This document shows positions 31,850 through 39,735 of a stretch of 64,000 nt of DNA, piece after piece. The stretch is taken from NCBI RefSeq assembly GCF_000956545.1, contig NZ_JYIT01000083.1, positions 62,001 through 126,000 on the forward strand, in the 5' to 3' direction. The DNA is from Microbacterium azadirachtae. Lineage in GTDB: Bacteria > Actinomycetota > Actinomycetes > Actinomycetales > Microbacteriaceae. The notes beneath the pieces were generated by a model. The model saw only the letters and a program-made list of their open reading frames with translations. It was not told the origin of the DNA and ran no database searches. The position numbers and the translations under genes were made by a program. Numbering within the stretch: position 1 is the first letter of the stretch; every line of letters starts with the position of its first letter.

Positions 31850-33337
31850 TCAGGTGCCGCAGGAGGTGACATGCCGCGGCGAGCCGCCGGGCGCAGGGAG
31901 GGCGAAGCGGCGGTTCTCCCGCCCGGCGCGCTCGGCGAAGGGAGTCCGGAGCAGGCCGAGCAGCTGTGTGTACGGCGCGATGTCCCCGTCGACCGCGGCG
32001 GCGAGCGCCTCCTCCACGAGGTGGTTGCGCGCGATGTAGACCGGGCTGGTGGCGCGGATCCGGTCCTCGTCCGGTCGGAGGGCGCGCCAGCGGCGCAGCC
32101 AGGCGTCGAGGCCGGGGACCGTACCGAGGAAGCGGCTGCGGACCGGGCGCTCGTCGCCGGACGCGGCAGCCGCGAGATCCCGCCAGAATCCCGTGAAGTC
32201 GACGGCGTGCTCGGCGAGGAGCGCGAGGGCCGCATCGGTCAGCTCATCGGCCTCCGCCCGATCGGCGCCGCGGCCGAGGCCGAGCTTGCGGCGGAACGCC
32301 AGGGATCGGTGTGCGCGGTACCGGTCGTCGAAGGAGGCGGCGATCTCCGCCCCGGTCCGCTCGGCGGTCGCCGGGTCGGCGTCGAGCAGCGGTGCGATCG
32401 CCTCCGCCAGGCGCTCGAGGTTCCAGCGCATGATGGCCGGCTGCCGGTCGTAGGCGTAGCGGCCGAGCGCGTCGAGCGAGCTGAAGCGCGCGCCGGGCTC
32501 ATAGGCGTCCAGGAACGCGCAGGGGCCGTAGTCGATCGTCTCGGCGGAGACCAGGACGTTGTCGGTGCTGAGCACTCCGTGGACGAAGCCGATCTGCATC
32601 CAGTGCGCGGTGAGCGCCGCCACCGCCTCCACGATCTCCGCGAGCAGGGCGCGGTAGGGATGTTCCGCGCGCGCGGCCTGCGGGTGGTGCCGGGCGATGA
32701 CATGGTCGGCGAGGCGCCGGAGCAGGCCGGGGTCCTCGTGCGTGCGCGCGTACTCGAACGAGCCGAAGCGCACATGGCTCGCGGCGGTGCGGGCGAGCAC
32801 CGCGCCCGGCAGCACCTGCCCGTCGCGGTCGCGAGGGGCACCGGTCGAGACGACCGCGAGCGCTCTCGTCGTGGGCACGTCGAGCGCCTGCATCGCCTCG
32901 CCCATCAGATGCTCGCGCAGCATCGGCCCGAGCGTGGCGAAGCCGTCGACGCGCGACATCGAGGTCGGCCCGATGCCCTTGAGGTGCACATCGCGCAGGC
33001 GGCCCCGGCGGTCGCGTCCCTCGCCGAGGAGAGCGGCACGGCCGTCGCCGAGGATCGGGCGGAACTCGCCCCACTGGTGGCCCGCGTAGACCTGCGCCAC
33101 GGCGCTCGTCCCCGCCGCCCGGTGCTCACCGGTGAGGAAGCGCACGCCGTCGTCCGACCGCAGCCAGCCGGCGTCGAGGCCGAGCTCTTCGGCGATCTCG
33201 TCGTTCAGCACGATCAGCCGGGGATCGGGCGTGCGCGCGGGGGAGACGGGGCGGGACAGCTCGGGCAGCAGCCGCCCCCAGTTCTGCTCGAGCACCGGCG
33301 GACGACGCGCGGCGCCGGGGGCGGTCTGAGGCGTCAT
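31850..33337 (-). CDS. selO: SelO (YdiU) protein AMPylase
   Basis: 495 aa pseudokinase-fold AMP transferase; E. coli SelO AMPylates Ser/Thr/Tyr in redox proteins and affects glutathionylation. The glycine-rich region has LGDGRAALLGEGRD and DVHLKGIGPT. The catalytic strip VHGVLSTDNVLVSAETIDYGP matches the HGVxNTDN core. YAGHQWGEF carries Trp where most have Phe. It ends in SPRHVTSCGT, the usual C-terminal Cys tail. No ribosome site is obvious before ATG 33337; the frame is open further upstream. Presence inside the redox-enzyme island may be meaningful. Confidence 0.93.
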   Translation of the reverse strand: MTPQTAPGAARRPPVLEQNWGRLLPELSRPVSPARTPDPRLIVLNDEIAEELGLDAGWLRSDDGVRFLTGEHRAAGTSAVAQVYAGHQWGEFRPILGDGRAALLGEGRDRRGRLRDVHLKGIGPTSMSRVDGFATLGPMLREHLMGEAMQALDVPTTRALAVVSTGAPRDRDGQVLPGAVLARTAASHVRFGSFEYARTHEDPGLLRRLADHVIARHHPQAARAEHPYRALLAEIVEAVAALTAHWMQIGFVHGVLSTDNVLVSAETIDYGPCAFLDAYEPGARFSSLDALGRYAYDRQPAIMRWNLERLAEAIAPLLDADPATAERTGAEIAASFDDRYRAHRSLAFRRKLGLGRGADRAEADELTDAALALLAEHAVDFTGFWRDLAAAASGDERPVRSRFLGTVPGLDAWLRRWRALRPDEDRIRATSPVYIARNHLVEEALAAAVDGDIAPYTQLLGLLRTPFAERAGRENRRFALPAPGGSPRHVTSCGT

Positions 33338-33524
33338 GCGACGAGTCTCTTCGGTCGCGGGAGGGAGGGGACCGCGAGCGAAACCCGGCGACATCCGGCG
33401 GAACATTCCGTCGTGGAAGTCGCCGTGAGACGCCCGATGACGGCGTACTTCGGAACGGCCGCGCACCCCGATTAGCGTGAGGGCGCGCCGTGCCCCTGCG
33501 CGGCCGGGACTCCGAGGAGAGCAC

Positions 33525-33890
33525 GTGTCGGACTACTTCGATCGCACCGCAGACAAGACCTTCACCCGCGTCTACAAGAGCGAGACGCCCGACATCCTCG
33601 CCGCGTTCGCCGCGTTCGATCAGGCGGTCTTCGCCGCGGAGGGGCGTGCCATCCCGCTGAAGTTCCGCGAGCTGATCGCCCTGGCGGTGGGGATCACCAC
33701 GCAGTGCGCGTACTGCATCGACGCGCACGCGCAGAACGCGGTGCGCGCCGGCGCCACCGAGGCGGAGCTCGCGGAGGCCGCCTGGGTGGCGACGGCCATC
33801 CGCGCCGGCGGGGGCTATGCGCACGGCCGGCTCGCGTTCAAGCTCGCGGGTGACGCGCGGATCGAGCACGAGCACGCGGGCGCGCGGTGA
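33525..33890 (+). CDS. AhpD-like / carboxymuconolactone decarboxylase-family protein
   Basis: 121 aa from GTG 33525 (GAGGAGAG upstream). The CxxC active-site motif is in TQCAYCIDAHAQNAVRAGA, with the His three residues on, as in AhpD. LKFRELIALAVGI is the usual preceding helix. These small helical proteins reduce peroxides or adapter thiols. A TAGCGT -10 is visible at 33473-33478. GTGA overlap with the M20 peptidase gene couples the two. A protective thiol role during flavin-dependent oxygenation is an inference. Confidence 0.88.
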   Translation: MSDYFDRTADKTFTRVYKSETPDILAAFAAFDQAVFAAEGRAIPLKFRELIALAVGITTQCAYCIDAHAQNAVRAGATEAELAEAAWVATAIRAGGGYAHGRLAFKLAGDARIEHEHAGAR

Positions 33891-35203
33891 CGACCCCGTC
33901 ACCCGTCGAGGCCGAAGCCCTCGAGCTCATCCGCGACCTCATCCGCATCGAGAGCGTCAACACCGGCGACGACGCCACGATCGGCGACGGCGAGACCCGC
34001 GCGGCGCTCTTCGTGAAGCGCAAGCTCGAGGAGGTCGGCTACCGCGTCGACCTCGTCGAGCCGCGTCCCGGCCGTGCGAGCGTCGTCGCGCGGCTGGCCG
34101 GCGCGGATCCGCAGGCCGGGGCGCTCGTGGTGCACGCGCACCTCGACGTCGTTCCGGTGGTGGAGGCGGACTGGACCCATCCGCCGTTCGGCGCGGAGAT
34201 CCACGACGGGATCCTGTACGGACGCGGCGCGGTCGACATGAAGAACTACGCGGGGACCATCCTCGCCCTCGCGCGGTCGTACCGCCGAGAGGGCGTCGTG
34301 CCCCGCCGGGACCTCATCTTCGCGTTCTTCGCGGACGAGGAGGCGGGCGGCGTCTGGGGAGCGCGCTGGATCGTGCGCCACCGGCCCGACCTCTTCTCCG
34401 GTGCCACGGAGGCGATCAGCGAGGTCGGCGGGTTCTCCATCCCGCTCACCGACGACCGGCGGGCCTACCTGGTGGCCACCGCCGAGAAGGGCGTCACGTG
34501 GGCGACGCTCACCGCCCGCGGGCACGCCGCCCACGGCTCGCGCCCGACACCGGACAACGCGGTGGTGCGCCTGTCGCGCGCCGTCGCGGCGGTGGGCGCC
34601 CACCGCTTCCCCATGGTGGCGACACCCGCCCTGACGCGGTTCCTGCAGGTGTTCGGCGAGCACCGCGGGATCCGGTTCACCGACGAGGGCCTGGACGGAC
34701 AGCTCGCCGGGCTCGGGTTCGTCTCCTCGATCGTCTCGTCCTCCGCGCGCAACACCGTCTCGCCGACGGTGCTCAGCGCCGGCGGCAAGACCAACGTGAT
34801 CCCCGCCGAGGCCACGGCACGGCTGGACATCCGCGTGCTGCCGGGAGCGGACGTCTCCCTGCAGGAGGAGCTGGCCGCGCTCGTCGGAGACGACGTCGAC
34901 CTCTCATGGGGGCGGCCGGTGCCCGCGATCGAGTCGCCGATCGACTCCCCGCTGCTGGAGGTGCTCCAGGACGCGATCACGACCGAGGATCCCGACGGCC
35001 TCGTCGTCCCCTACCTGCTGCCGGCGAGCACCGACAACAAGCATCTGGCGCAGCTCGGCATCCACGGGTACGGCTTCGTGCCGCTGCGGGTTCCCGCGGA
35101 CTTCGACGTGTTCGGGGAGTTCCACGCCGCCGACGAGCGCATCCCGGTGGACGCGCTGCACTTCTCGACGCGGGTCACGGATCACATTCTCCGCAACGCC
35201 TGA
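33887..35203 (+). CDS. M20-family metallopeptidase (ACY1/carboxypeptidase-like)
   Basis: 438 aa. Zinc ligands and catalytic residues are visible: HAHLDVVPV (first His and Asp), GRGAVDMKN (bridging Asp), FFADEEAGG (catalytic Glu and Glu ligand). A dimerisation domain follows (about residues 205-320, including ARGHAAHGSRP). Family members hydrolyse N-acyl amino acids or dipeptides. In Bacillus organosulfur loci an M20 deacylase removes N-acetyl groups, which would suit this island, although this one looks closer to the dipeptidase/acylase-1 branch. GTG start overlaps the AhpD-like gene. A strong terminator follows. Confidence 0.9.
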   Translation: MTTPSPVEAEALELIRDLIRIESVNTGDDATIGDGETRAALFVKRKLEEVGYRVDLVEPRPGRASVVARLAGADPQAGALVVHAHLDVVPVVEADWTHPPFGAEIHDGILYGRGAVDMKNYAGTILALARSYRREGVVPRRDLIFAFFADEEAGGVWGARWIVRHRPDLFSGATEAISEVGGFSIPLTDDRRAYLVATAEKGVTWATLTARGHAAHGSRPTPDNAVVRLSRAVAAVGAHRFPMVATPALTRFLQVFGEHRGIRFTDEGLDGQLAGLGFVSSIVSSSARNTVSPTVLSAGGKTNVIPAEATARLDIRVLPGADVSLQEELAALVGDDVDLSWGRPVPAIESPIDSPLLEVLQDAITTEDPDGLVVPYLLPASTDNKHLAQLGIHGYGFVPLRVPADFDVFGEFHAADERIPVDALHFSTRVTDHILRNA

Positions 35204-35228
35204 GCGCCGGGAACGCCTGAGCGACCAC

Positions 35229-35271
35229 ACGACGCCGGCGCCGATCCGACCAGGACCGGCGCCGGCGTCGT
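35229..35271 (+). terminator. Intrinsic-type terminator after the M20 gene (15-bp stem)
   Basis: ACGACGCCGGCGCCG (35229-35243), a 13-nt loop and CGGCGCCGGCGTCGT (35257-35271) pair perfectly. There is no long T-run, as usual in high-GC actinobacteria. It closes the AhpD-M20 operon. Confidence 0.8.
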
Positions 35272-35308
35272 CCGTGCATCGGTGACGCGGGGAATCCCTC
35301 CGTTACGC

Positions 35309-35345
35309 CGCGTATCAGCCGATTGCGTCGCATATCAGCCGGTTG
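35309..35345 (+). promoter_or_regulatory. Two direct repeats upstream of the amino-acid ABC operon
   Basis: CGCGTATCAGCCGATTG (35309-35325) and CGCATATCAGCCGGTTG (35329-35345) differ at two positions and lie exactly 20 bp apart, two helix turns. They sit about 45-80 bp before the possible -10 at 35389, where an activator would bind. No other copies were noticed in the window. Confidence 0.6.
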
Positions 35346-35388
35346 CCGCGTGTGAATGCCCGGCTGTGGAGGGCGCGACGGGTGCTCA

Positions 35389-35394
35389 TACCGT
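35389..35394 (+). promoter_or_regulatory. Possible -10 of the amino-acid ABC / monooxygenase operon
   Basis: TACCGT at 35389-35394; no good -35 at the right distance, which suits an activator-dependent promoter. The 5' leader would be about 40 nt. Confidence 0.35.
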
Positions 35395-35441
35395 GACTTC
35401 ACGCAGCACGCCCCGTGCTGAGGGAATCACGAGGGAGCATC

Positions 35442-36482
35442 ATGACCGACACCGCCGCACCGCCTCTCGGCCGCTCGGTCGACACCGTTCCGGACCGTCC
35501 GAAGGATCCGGCCCGGAACAGGGTCGACATCAGTGCCGTCCCCGTGGTGCACACCCGCCACTGGTGGCGCTGGACCTTCGCGGCACTCATCCTCTTCGTC
35601 GTGGCGCAGTTCGGCTGGAGCCTCGTCACGAACAGCCGCTACGAGTGGGGGACGTTCGCGGAGTACTTCTTTTCCGGACCTGTGCTCATCGGCATCGGCT
35701 ACACGCTCGCGATCACGGCCGTCTCGGCGATCGTCGGCTTCGTGCTCGGCACGATCATCGCGCTGGGACGGCTCTCGAAGTCGACGCTGCTGAGCTCGGC
35801 CGCGTGGGCGTACATCTGGTTCTTCCGCTCGGTGCCGCTGGTCGTGCAGATCATCGTCTGGTACAACCTCGGCTACCTGTACCCGACGCTGGGTCTGGGC
35901 ACCCCGTTCACGACCGACTTCTGGATCGTCGAGTTCCCCACCGTCCAGCTGGTCAGCGCGTTCGCCGCGGCGATCCTGGGCCTCGGACTGCACCAGGCCG
36001 CGTACTCGGCGGAGATCATCCGCGGCGGCCTGCTCTCGGTCGATCAGGGCCAGGCGGAGGCGGCGGCAGCCCTCGGCATCCCGGCGGGCCGGCGACTGTT
36101 CCGGATCATCCTCCCGCAGGCGGCGCGCTCGATCGTCCCGAACGCGACGAACGAGGTCATCGGCCTCGTCAAGGGCGCGTCCGTCGTCTTCGTGATCGCG
36201 ATCCCTGAGCTGTTCTACGCGGTGCAGGTCATCTACAACCGCAACAGCCGCGTCATCCCCCTGCTCCTGGTCGCGGTCGTCTGGTACACGATCATCACCA
36301 CGATCCTCAGCATCGCCCAGTTCTACATCGAGCGGCACTTCGCCCGCGGCTCCGCACGGGCGCTGCCGCCCACCCCGCTGCAGCGCGCCAGGCGCTGGGC
36401 GCGGGAGCAATGGAACCGGCTCGGCGATGATCCCGCACCGGGCGTCGGCGCGGTCCGCACCACCGGGGAGGCGAGCGCATGA
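35442..36482 (+). CDS. Polar amino acid ABC importer permease (HisM/GlnP family)
   Basis: 346 aa. A soluble N-terminal stretch of about 40 residues precedes the first membrane segment. The permease EAA loop is EAAAALGIPAGRRLFRIILPQA. AYIWFFRSVPLVVQIIVWYNLGYL is typical of polar-amino-acid importers, including cystine and S-alkyl-cysteine systems. It is longer than usual at both ends. Ribosome site CGAGGGAG before the ATG. First gene of a four-gene operon (permease, ATPase, binding protein, monooxygenase). The ATGA junction couples it to the ATPase gene. Confidence 0.92.
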   Translation: MTDTAAPPLGRSVDTVPDRPKDPARNRVDISAVPVVHTRHWWRWTFAALILFVVAQFGWSLVTNSRYEWGTFAEYFFSGPVLIGIGYTLAITAVSAIVGFVLGTIIALGRLSKSTLLSSAAWAYIWFFRSVPLVVQIIVWYNLGYLYPTLGLGTPFTTDFWIVEFPTVQLVSAFAAAILGLGLHQAAYSAEIIRGGLLSVDQGQAEAAAALGIPAGRRLFRIILPQAARSIVPNATNEVIGLVKGASVVFVIAIPELFYAVQVIYNRNSRVIPLLLVAVVWYTIITTILSIAQFYIERHFARGSARALPPTPLQRARRWAREQWNRLGDDPAPGVGAVRTTGEASA

Positions 36483-37270
36483 GCACCGTCATCGCAGAGA
36501 CCGCGACCAGCGGACTCGTCGAGATCCACAACGTCCACAAGAGCTTCGGCGGGGTCGAGGTGCTGTCCGGCATCGACCTCACGGTGCAGCCGGGAGAGGT
36601 CGTCGCGCTGCTCGGCCCGAGCGGCTCGGGCAAGTCGACCCTGCTGCGCACGATCAACCATCTGGAGAGCGTGGATCGCGGATCGGTCACCGTCGACGGC
36701 GAGCTGATCGGCTACGAGCTGCGCGGCGGCAGGCTGCACGAGCTGCACGAGCGGGAGATCCTGCGGCGCCGCACGCAGGTGGGGATCGTCTTCCAGCACT
36801 TCAACCTGTTCCCGCATCTCACCGCGCTCGAGAACATCGTCGAGGCGCCGCTCGCGCTCAAGCGTCTGGGCGCCTCCGACGCCAGGGAGCTCGCCCTCGG
36901 CCTGCTCGACCGCGTCGGCCTCGCCGACAAGGCCGACGCCTACCCCCGGCAGCTCTCCGGCGGCCAGCAGCAGCGCGTGGCGATCGCCCGCGCCCTCGCC
37001 CTGAAGCCCAAGGTGCTGCTGTTCGACGAGCCGACCAGCGCGCTGGATCCCGAGCTCGTCGGCGAGGTGCTCGAGGTGATCAGCGACCTCGCCCGGTTCG
37101 GCACCACGCTCATCATCGTCACCCACGAGATCGGCTTCGCCCGCCAGGTCGCCGACCGCGTCGTCTTCCTCGACCACGGGACCGTGATCGAGGAAGGACG
37201 TCCCGCCGACGTCCTGGACCACCCGAAGCACCCTCGCACCCGGGAGTTCCTGGCCAAGGTCCTGAACTGA
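36479..37270 (+). CDS. Polar amino acid ABC importer ATP-binding protein
   Basis: 263 aa. Walker A GPSGSGKST (about residues 44-52), Q-loop FQHFNLFPHLTALEN, signature LSGGQQQRVAIARAL, Walker B KVLLFDEPTSALDPEL, H-loop THEIGFARQVADRV. All match the GlnQ/HisP class. It works with the permease and the binding protein in this operon. A 63-bp series of short repeats lies between its stop and the next gene. Confidence 0.95.
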   Translation: MSTVIAETATSGLVEIHNVHKSFGGVEVLSGIDLTVQPGEVVALLGPSGSGKSTLLRTINHLESVDRGSVTVDGELIGYELRGGRLHELHEREILRRRTQVGIVFQHFNLFPHLTALENIVEAPLALKRLGASDARELALGLLDRVGLADKADAYPRQLSGGQQQRVAIARALALKPKVLLFDEPTSALDPELVGEVLEVISDLARFGTTLIIVTHEIGFARQVADRVVFLDHGTVIEEGRPADVLDHPKHPRTREFLAKVLN

Positions 37271-37282
37271 CCCCACGTTCCA

Positions 37283-37345
37283 CCCGCACCCGCACCACCC
37301 GCACCCGCACAAGCCCGCACCCGCACAAGCCCGCACCCGCACAAG
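37283..37345 (+). repeat. Tandem 16-bp repeat in the operon spacer before the binding-protein gene
   Basis: CCCGCACCCGCACAAG occurs three times in succession (37298-37313, 37314-37329, 37330-37345), preceded by a 15-bp variant (37283-37297). The last copy runs into the AAGGAG ribosome site of the next gene. Slippage could change the spacer length. Confidence 0.9.
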
Positions 37346-37357
37346 GAGAGACACAGC

Positions 37358-38356
37358 ATGGCACTCAGCAAGAAGCAGGGCGTGGTCGTCGGCGTCACCG
37401 CCGCCGCGATCGCCGCGATCGTCGCCGTCGGCGCCGTCGTCGCCCTCAACCAGCCGGCGGCCGCCACGGCCGCCGACAGCACCCCGAAGCCCACGAAGAG
37501 CGCGGCCAAGATCTCGGCCGACAGCGTCCCCTGGGTCGAGGGCGACGTCGTGCCGAAGGCGGTCGAGGCCCTGAAGAAGAGCGGCTTCACCCCCGTCGAG
37601 CCCGGCAAGCTCACCGTCGCGGTCGGTGCCTTCGTGCCGCCGCTCAGCTACGTCCCCGACGGGAAGACCCTGCCCGCGGGCACCGAGCCGAACATCGGCA
37701 GCCTGATCGCACAGGGGCTGGGCCTGAAGTACAACCCGGTGGTCGTCGCCTGGGCCGATTGGCCCCTCGGGATCCAGTCCGGCAAGTACGACCTCATCAC
37801 CTCGAACGTGACGGTCACCGAAGCGCGCAAGGAGCTCTTAGACTTCGCCAGCTACCGGCAGGATCTGCTCGGCTTCTACGTGAAGTCCGACAGCAGGATC
37901 ACCAAGATCGAGAAGGCCGCGGACATCTCCGGTCTGAAGATCGTCGTCGGATCCGGCACCAACCAGGAGCAGGTGCTGCTGAAGTGGAACGACGAGCTCA
38001 AGACCGCGGGGAAGGCGCCGGCCGACCTGCAGTACTACGACGACAACGCGGCCGCGACGCTCGCGCTGCAGTCGGGGCGCGTCGACGCGGTCTTCGGCCC
38101 CAACGCCGCCTACGCGTGGGCGGCCAGGGAGACCGGCGCGACCAAGCTCGTCGGCATCGTGCCCGGCGGGTGGCCGCAGGCGGCGGCGATCGCGGCGGGG
38201 ACGGCGAAGGGCAACGGTCTCATCGAGCCGGTCAACATCGTCCTGAACGAACTGATCGCGAACGGCAAGTACGCCCAGGTGCTCAAGGGCTGGGGGCTCG
38301 ACTCGGAGGGGGTCACGACCTCGGAGATCAATCCGCCGGGACTGCCCAAGTCCTGA
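37358..38356 (+). CDS. Polar amino acid ABC importer substrate-binding protein
   Basis: 332 aa, SBP_bac_3 fold. Residues 8-35 form one hydrophobic segment with no lipobox cysteine, so the protein is either membrane-anchored by an uncleaved segment or released after an AxA-like site (ATAADS). This is unusual for a Gram-positive binding protein, which is normally a lipoprotein. KLTVAVGAFVPPLSY, ITSNVTVTEARKELLDF and KIVVGSGTNQEQ are typical of the family. Ligand unknown; an amino acid or thioether amino acid is likely from operon context. Confidence 0.9.
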   Translation: MALSKKQGVVVGVTAAAIAAIVAVGAVVALNQPAAATAADSTPKPTKSAAKISADSVPWVEGDVVPKAVEALKKSGFTPVEPGKLTVAVGAFVPPLSYVPDGKTLPAGTEPNIGSLIAQGLGLKYNPVVVAWADWPLGIQSGKYDLITSNVTVTEARKELLDFASYRQDLLGFYVKSDSRITKIEKAADISGLKIVVGSGTNQEQVLLKWNDELKTAGKAPADLQYYDDNAAATLALQSGRVDAVFGPNAAYAWAARETGATKLVGIVPGGWPQAAAIAAGTAKGNGLIEPVNIVLNELIANGKYAQVLKGWGLDSEGVTTSEINPPGLPKS

Positions 38357-38363
38357 ACCCACG

Positions 38364-38397
38364 GGGCGCGGGCCGGCCTGAGCGCCGGTCCGCGCCC
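38364..38397 (+). terminator. Hairpin between binding-protein and monooxygenase genes
   Basis: GGGCGCGGGCCGGC (38364-38377), a 6-nt loop, then GCCGGTCCGCGCCC (38384-38397), with one G-T pair. Probably a partial terminator or mRNA-stabilising stem that leaves the upstream binding-protein message in excess. Confidence 0.6.
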
Positions 38398-38430
38398 TTC
38401 CGCGCATCCGCACACGAGAAGGACGAACAC

Positions 38431-39579
38431 ATGACCAACCGTGCACCGCTCAGCATCCTCGAACTCTCCCCGTTCTCCGAAGGGTCGACAGCGGCCCAGG
38501 GGCTCCGGGACACGATCGCGCTCGCGCAGACCGCAGAACGGCTCGGCTACCGCCGCTTCTGGCTCGCCGAGCACCACCTGAACCCCGGTGTCGCCGGCGC
38601 CGCCCCGCACGTGCTCCTCGCCGCCATCGCCGCTGCGACCGAGCGCATCCGGATCGGCACCGCCGCGACCATCATCGGCAACTACGCCGCCCTCCAGGTC
38701 GTCGAGGCCGCCGGCGTCGTCGCCGCGCTCCACCCCGGGCGCTTCGACCTCGGGATCGGGCGGTCCGGATCCACGTCGCGTCCGTCGTCGTCCGCCGGGC
38801 CGGCCCCGGCGGGGGCCCGGGTCGTCGACGGTCTCCTGCTGCCCGCCGCGAAGCCGTTCGCCTTCGACTCCGCCCGGTTCGCCGCGCAGGCGAGACTGCT
38901 GCGCCGCACCGCCGGCGACGCCGACCGGTTCGAGCAGGACGTGCACGACATCCTCGCCCTCGTCGCGGGCACCTACGTCGCGCCGGAGGGCGTGCCGATC
39001 CACGCGACGCCGGCCGAAGGCCAGGACATCCAGGTGTGGCTGCACGGCAGCACGGCGGGGATCAGCGCCGAGCTCGCGGGACGGCTGGGGCTGCCGTTCG
39101 GCGCCAACTTCCACGTCGCGGGGACCTTCGTGCTCGACGCCGTGGAGGCCTACCGGCGCGCGTTCCGTCCCGGTGCGCTCGCCGAGCCGCACGTGATCGT
39201 CTCGGCCGACGTGCTGGTCGCGGACACGGCGGCGGACGCGGAGCGCATCGGCCGCGGGTACGCCGAATGGGTGCACAGCATCCGCGCGGGTCAGGGCGCG
39301 ATCGCCTATCCGCACCCCGACGACGCCCTCGCCGCACCGTACCCGGCGGACCTCCTTGAGGTGGTCGGCGACCGCCTCGACACGCGTTTCGCGGGCGATG
39401 CGGAGACCGTCGTGGAGCGGCTCGACACCCTCCAGCGCGTCACGGGCGCGGACGAACTGCTGCTCACCACGATCGCCTACGACCCCGCGGACCGCACGCG
39501 TTCGTTCGCCCTGCTCGCCGACGCCTGGGGCGTCTCGAGCGACGCGCCGCGGTCTCTCGAGGGTGCACTCGTGGCGTAG
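38431..39579 (+). CDS. Luciferase-like FMN monooxygenase (LLM class, YtmO-like)
   Basis: 382 aa. (beta/alpha)8 luciferase-like fold: LERLGYRRFWLAEHH-type start (here AERLGYRRFWLAEHHLNPGV), IRIGTAATIIGNYAALQVVEAAGVVAALHPGRFDLGIGRSG split across the flavin-phosphate site. The MsnO/YtmO subgroup is common in cystine/S-alkyl-cysteine operons of Firmicutes. Ribosome site GAGAAGGAC. Last gene of the ABC importer operon, so it likely oxidises the imported compound with FMNH2 from one of the flavin reductases here. Followed by a 19-bp-stem terminator. Confidence 0.87.
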   Translation: MTNRAPLSILELSPFSEGSTAAQGLRDTIALAQTAERLGYRRFWLAEHHLNPGVAGAAPHVLLAAIAAATERIRIGTAATIIGNYAALQVVEAAGVVAALHPGRFDLGIGRSGSTSRPSSSAGPAPAGARVVDGLLLPAAKPFAFDSARFAAQARLLRRTAGDADRFEQDVHDILALVAGTYVAPEGVPIHATPAEGQDIQVWLHGSTAGISAELAGRLGLPFGANFHVAGTFVLDAVEAYRRAFRPGALAEPHVIVSADVLVADTAADAERIGRGYAEWVHSIRAGQGAIAYPHPDDALAAPYPADLLEVVGDRLDTRFAGDAETVVERLDTLQRVTGADELLLTTIAYDPADRTRSFALLADAWGVSSDAPRSLEGALVA

Positions 39580-39589
39580 GCGCGACGAC

Positions 39590-39641
39590 GAAAGGGCCTC
39601 GGCGCCGTATCCGCGATCGCGGACGGCGCCGAGGCCCTTTC
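39590..39641. terminator. Bidirectional terminator between converging operons (19-bp stem)
   Basis: GAAAGGGCCTCGGCGCCGT (39590-39608), a 14-nt loop, then the exact complement (39623-39641). GAAA/TTTC ends give U-tracts in both directions. It separates the plus operon (35442-39579) from the minus operon (49714-39736). Confidence 0.88.
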
Positions 39642-39735
39642 GGTCGTTGAGCGAGGCGCGCGCAGCGCGACCGAGACGAAACGCGGCGCTCTTGAGAGAT
39701 GCCGCGTTTCGTTCGATCGTGCTCGCTCAACGACC
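39642..39735. repeat. REP-like nested palindromic element
   Basis: Outer arms GGTCGTTGAGCGAG (39642-39655) and its exact complement (39722-39735) enclose an inner hairpin, ACGAAACGCGGC (39676-39687) and its complement (39701-39712). Sequences with the GTTGAGCGAG ... GAGACGAAACGC theme recur between genes in Microbacterium-type genomes. It directly abuts both the terminator and the stop codon of the DUF1684 gene. Confidence 0.75.
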
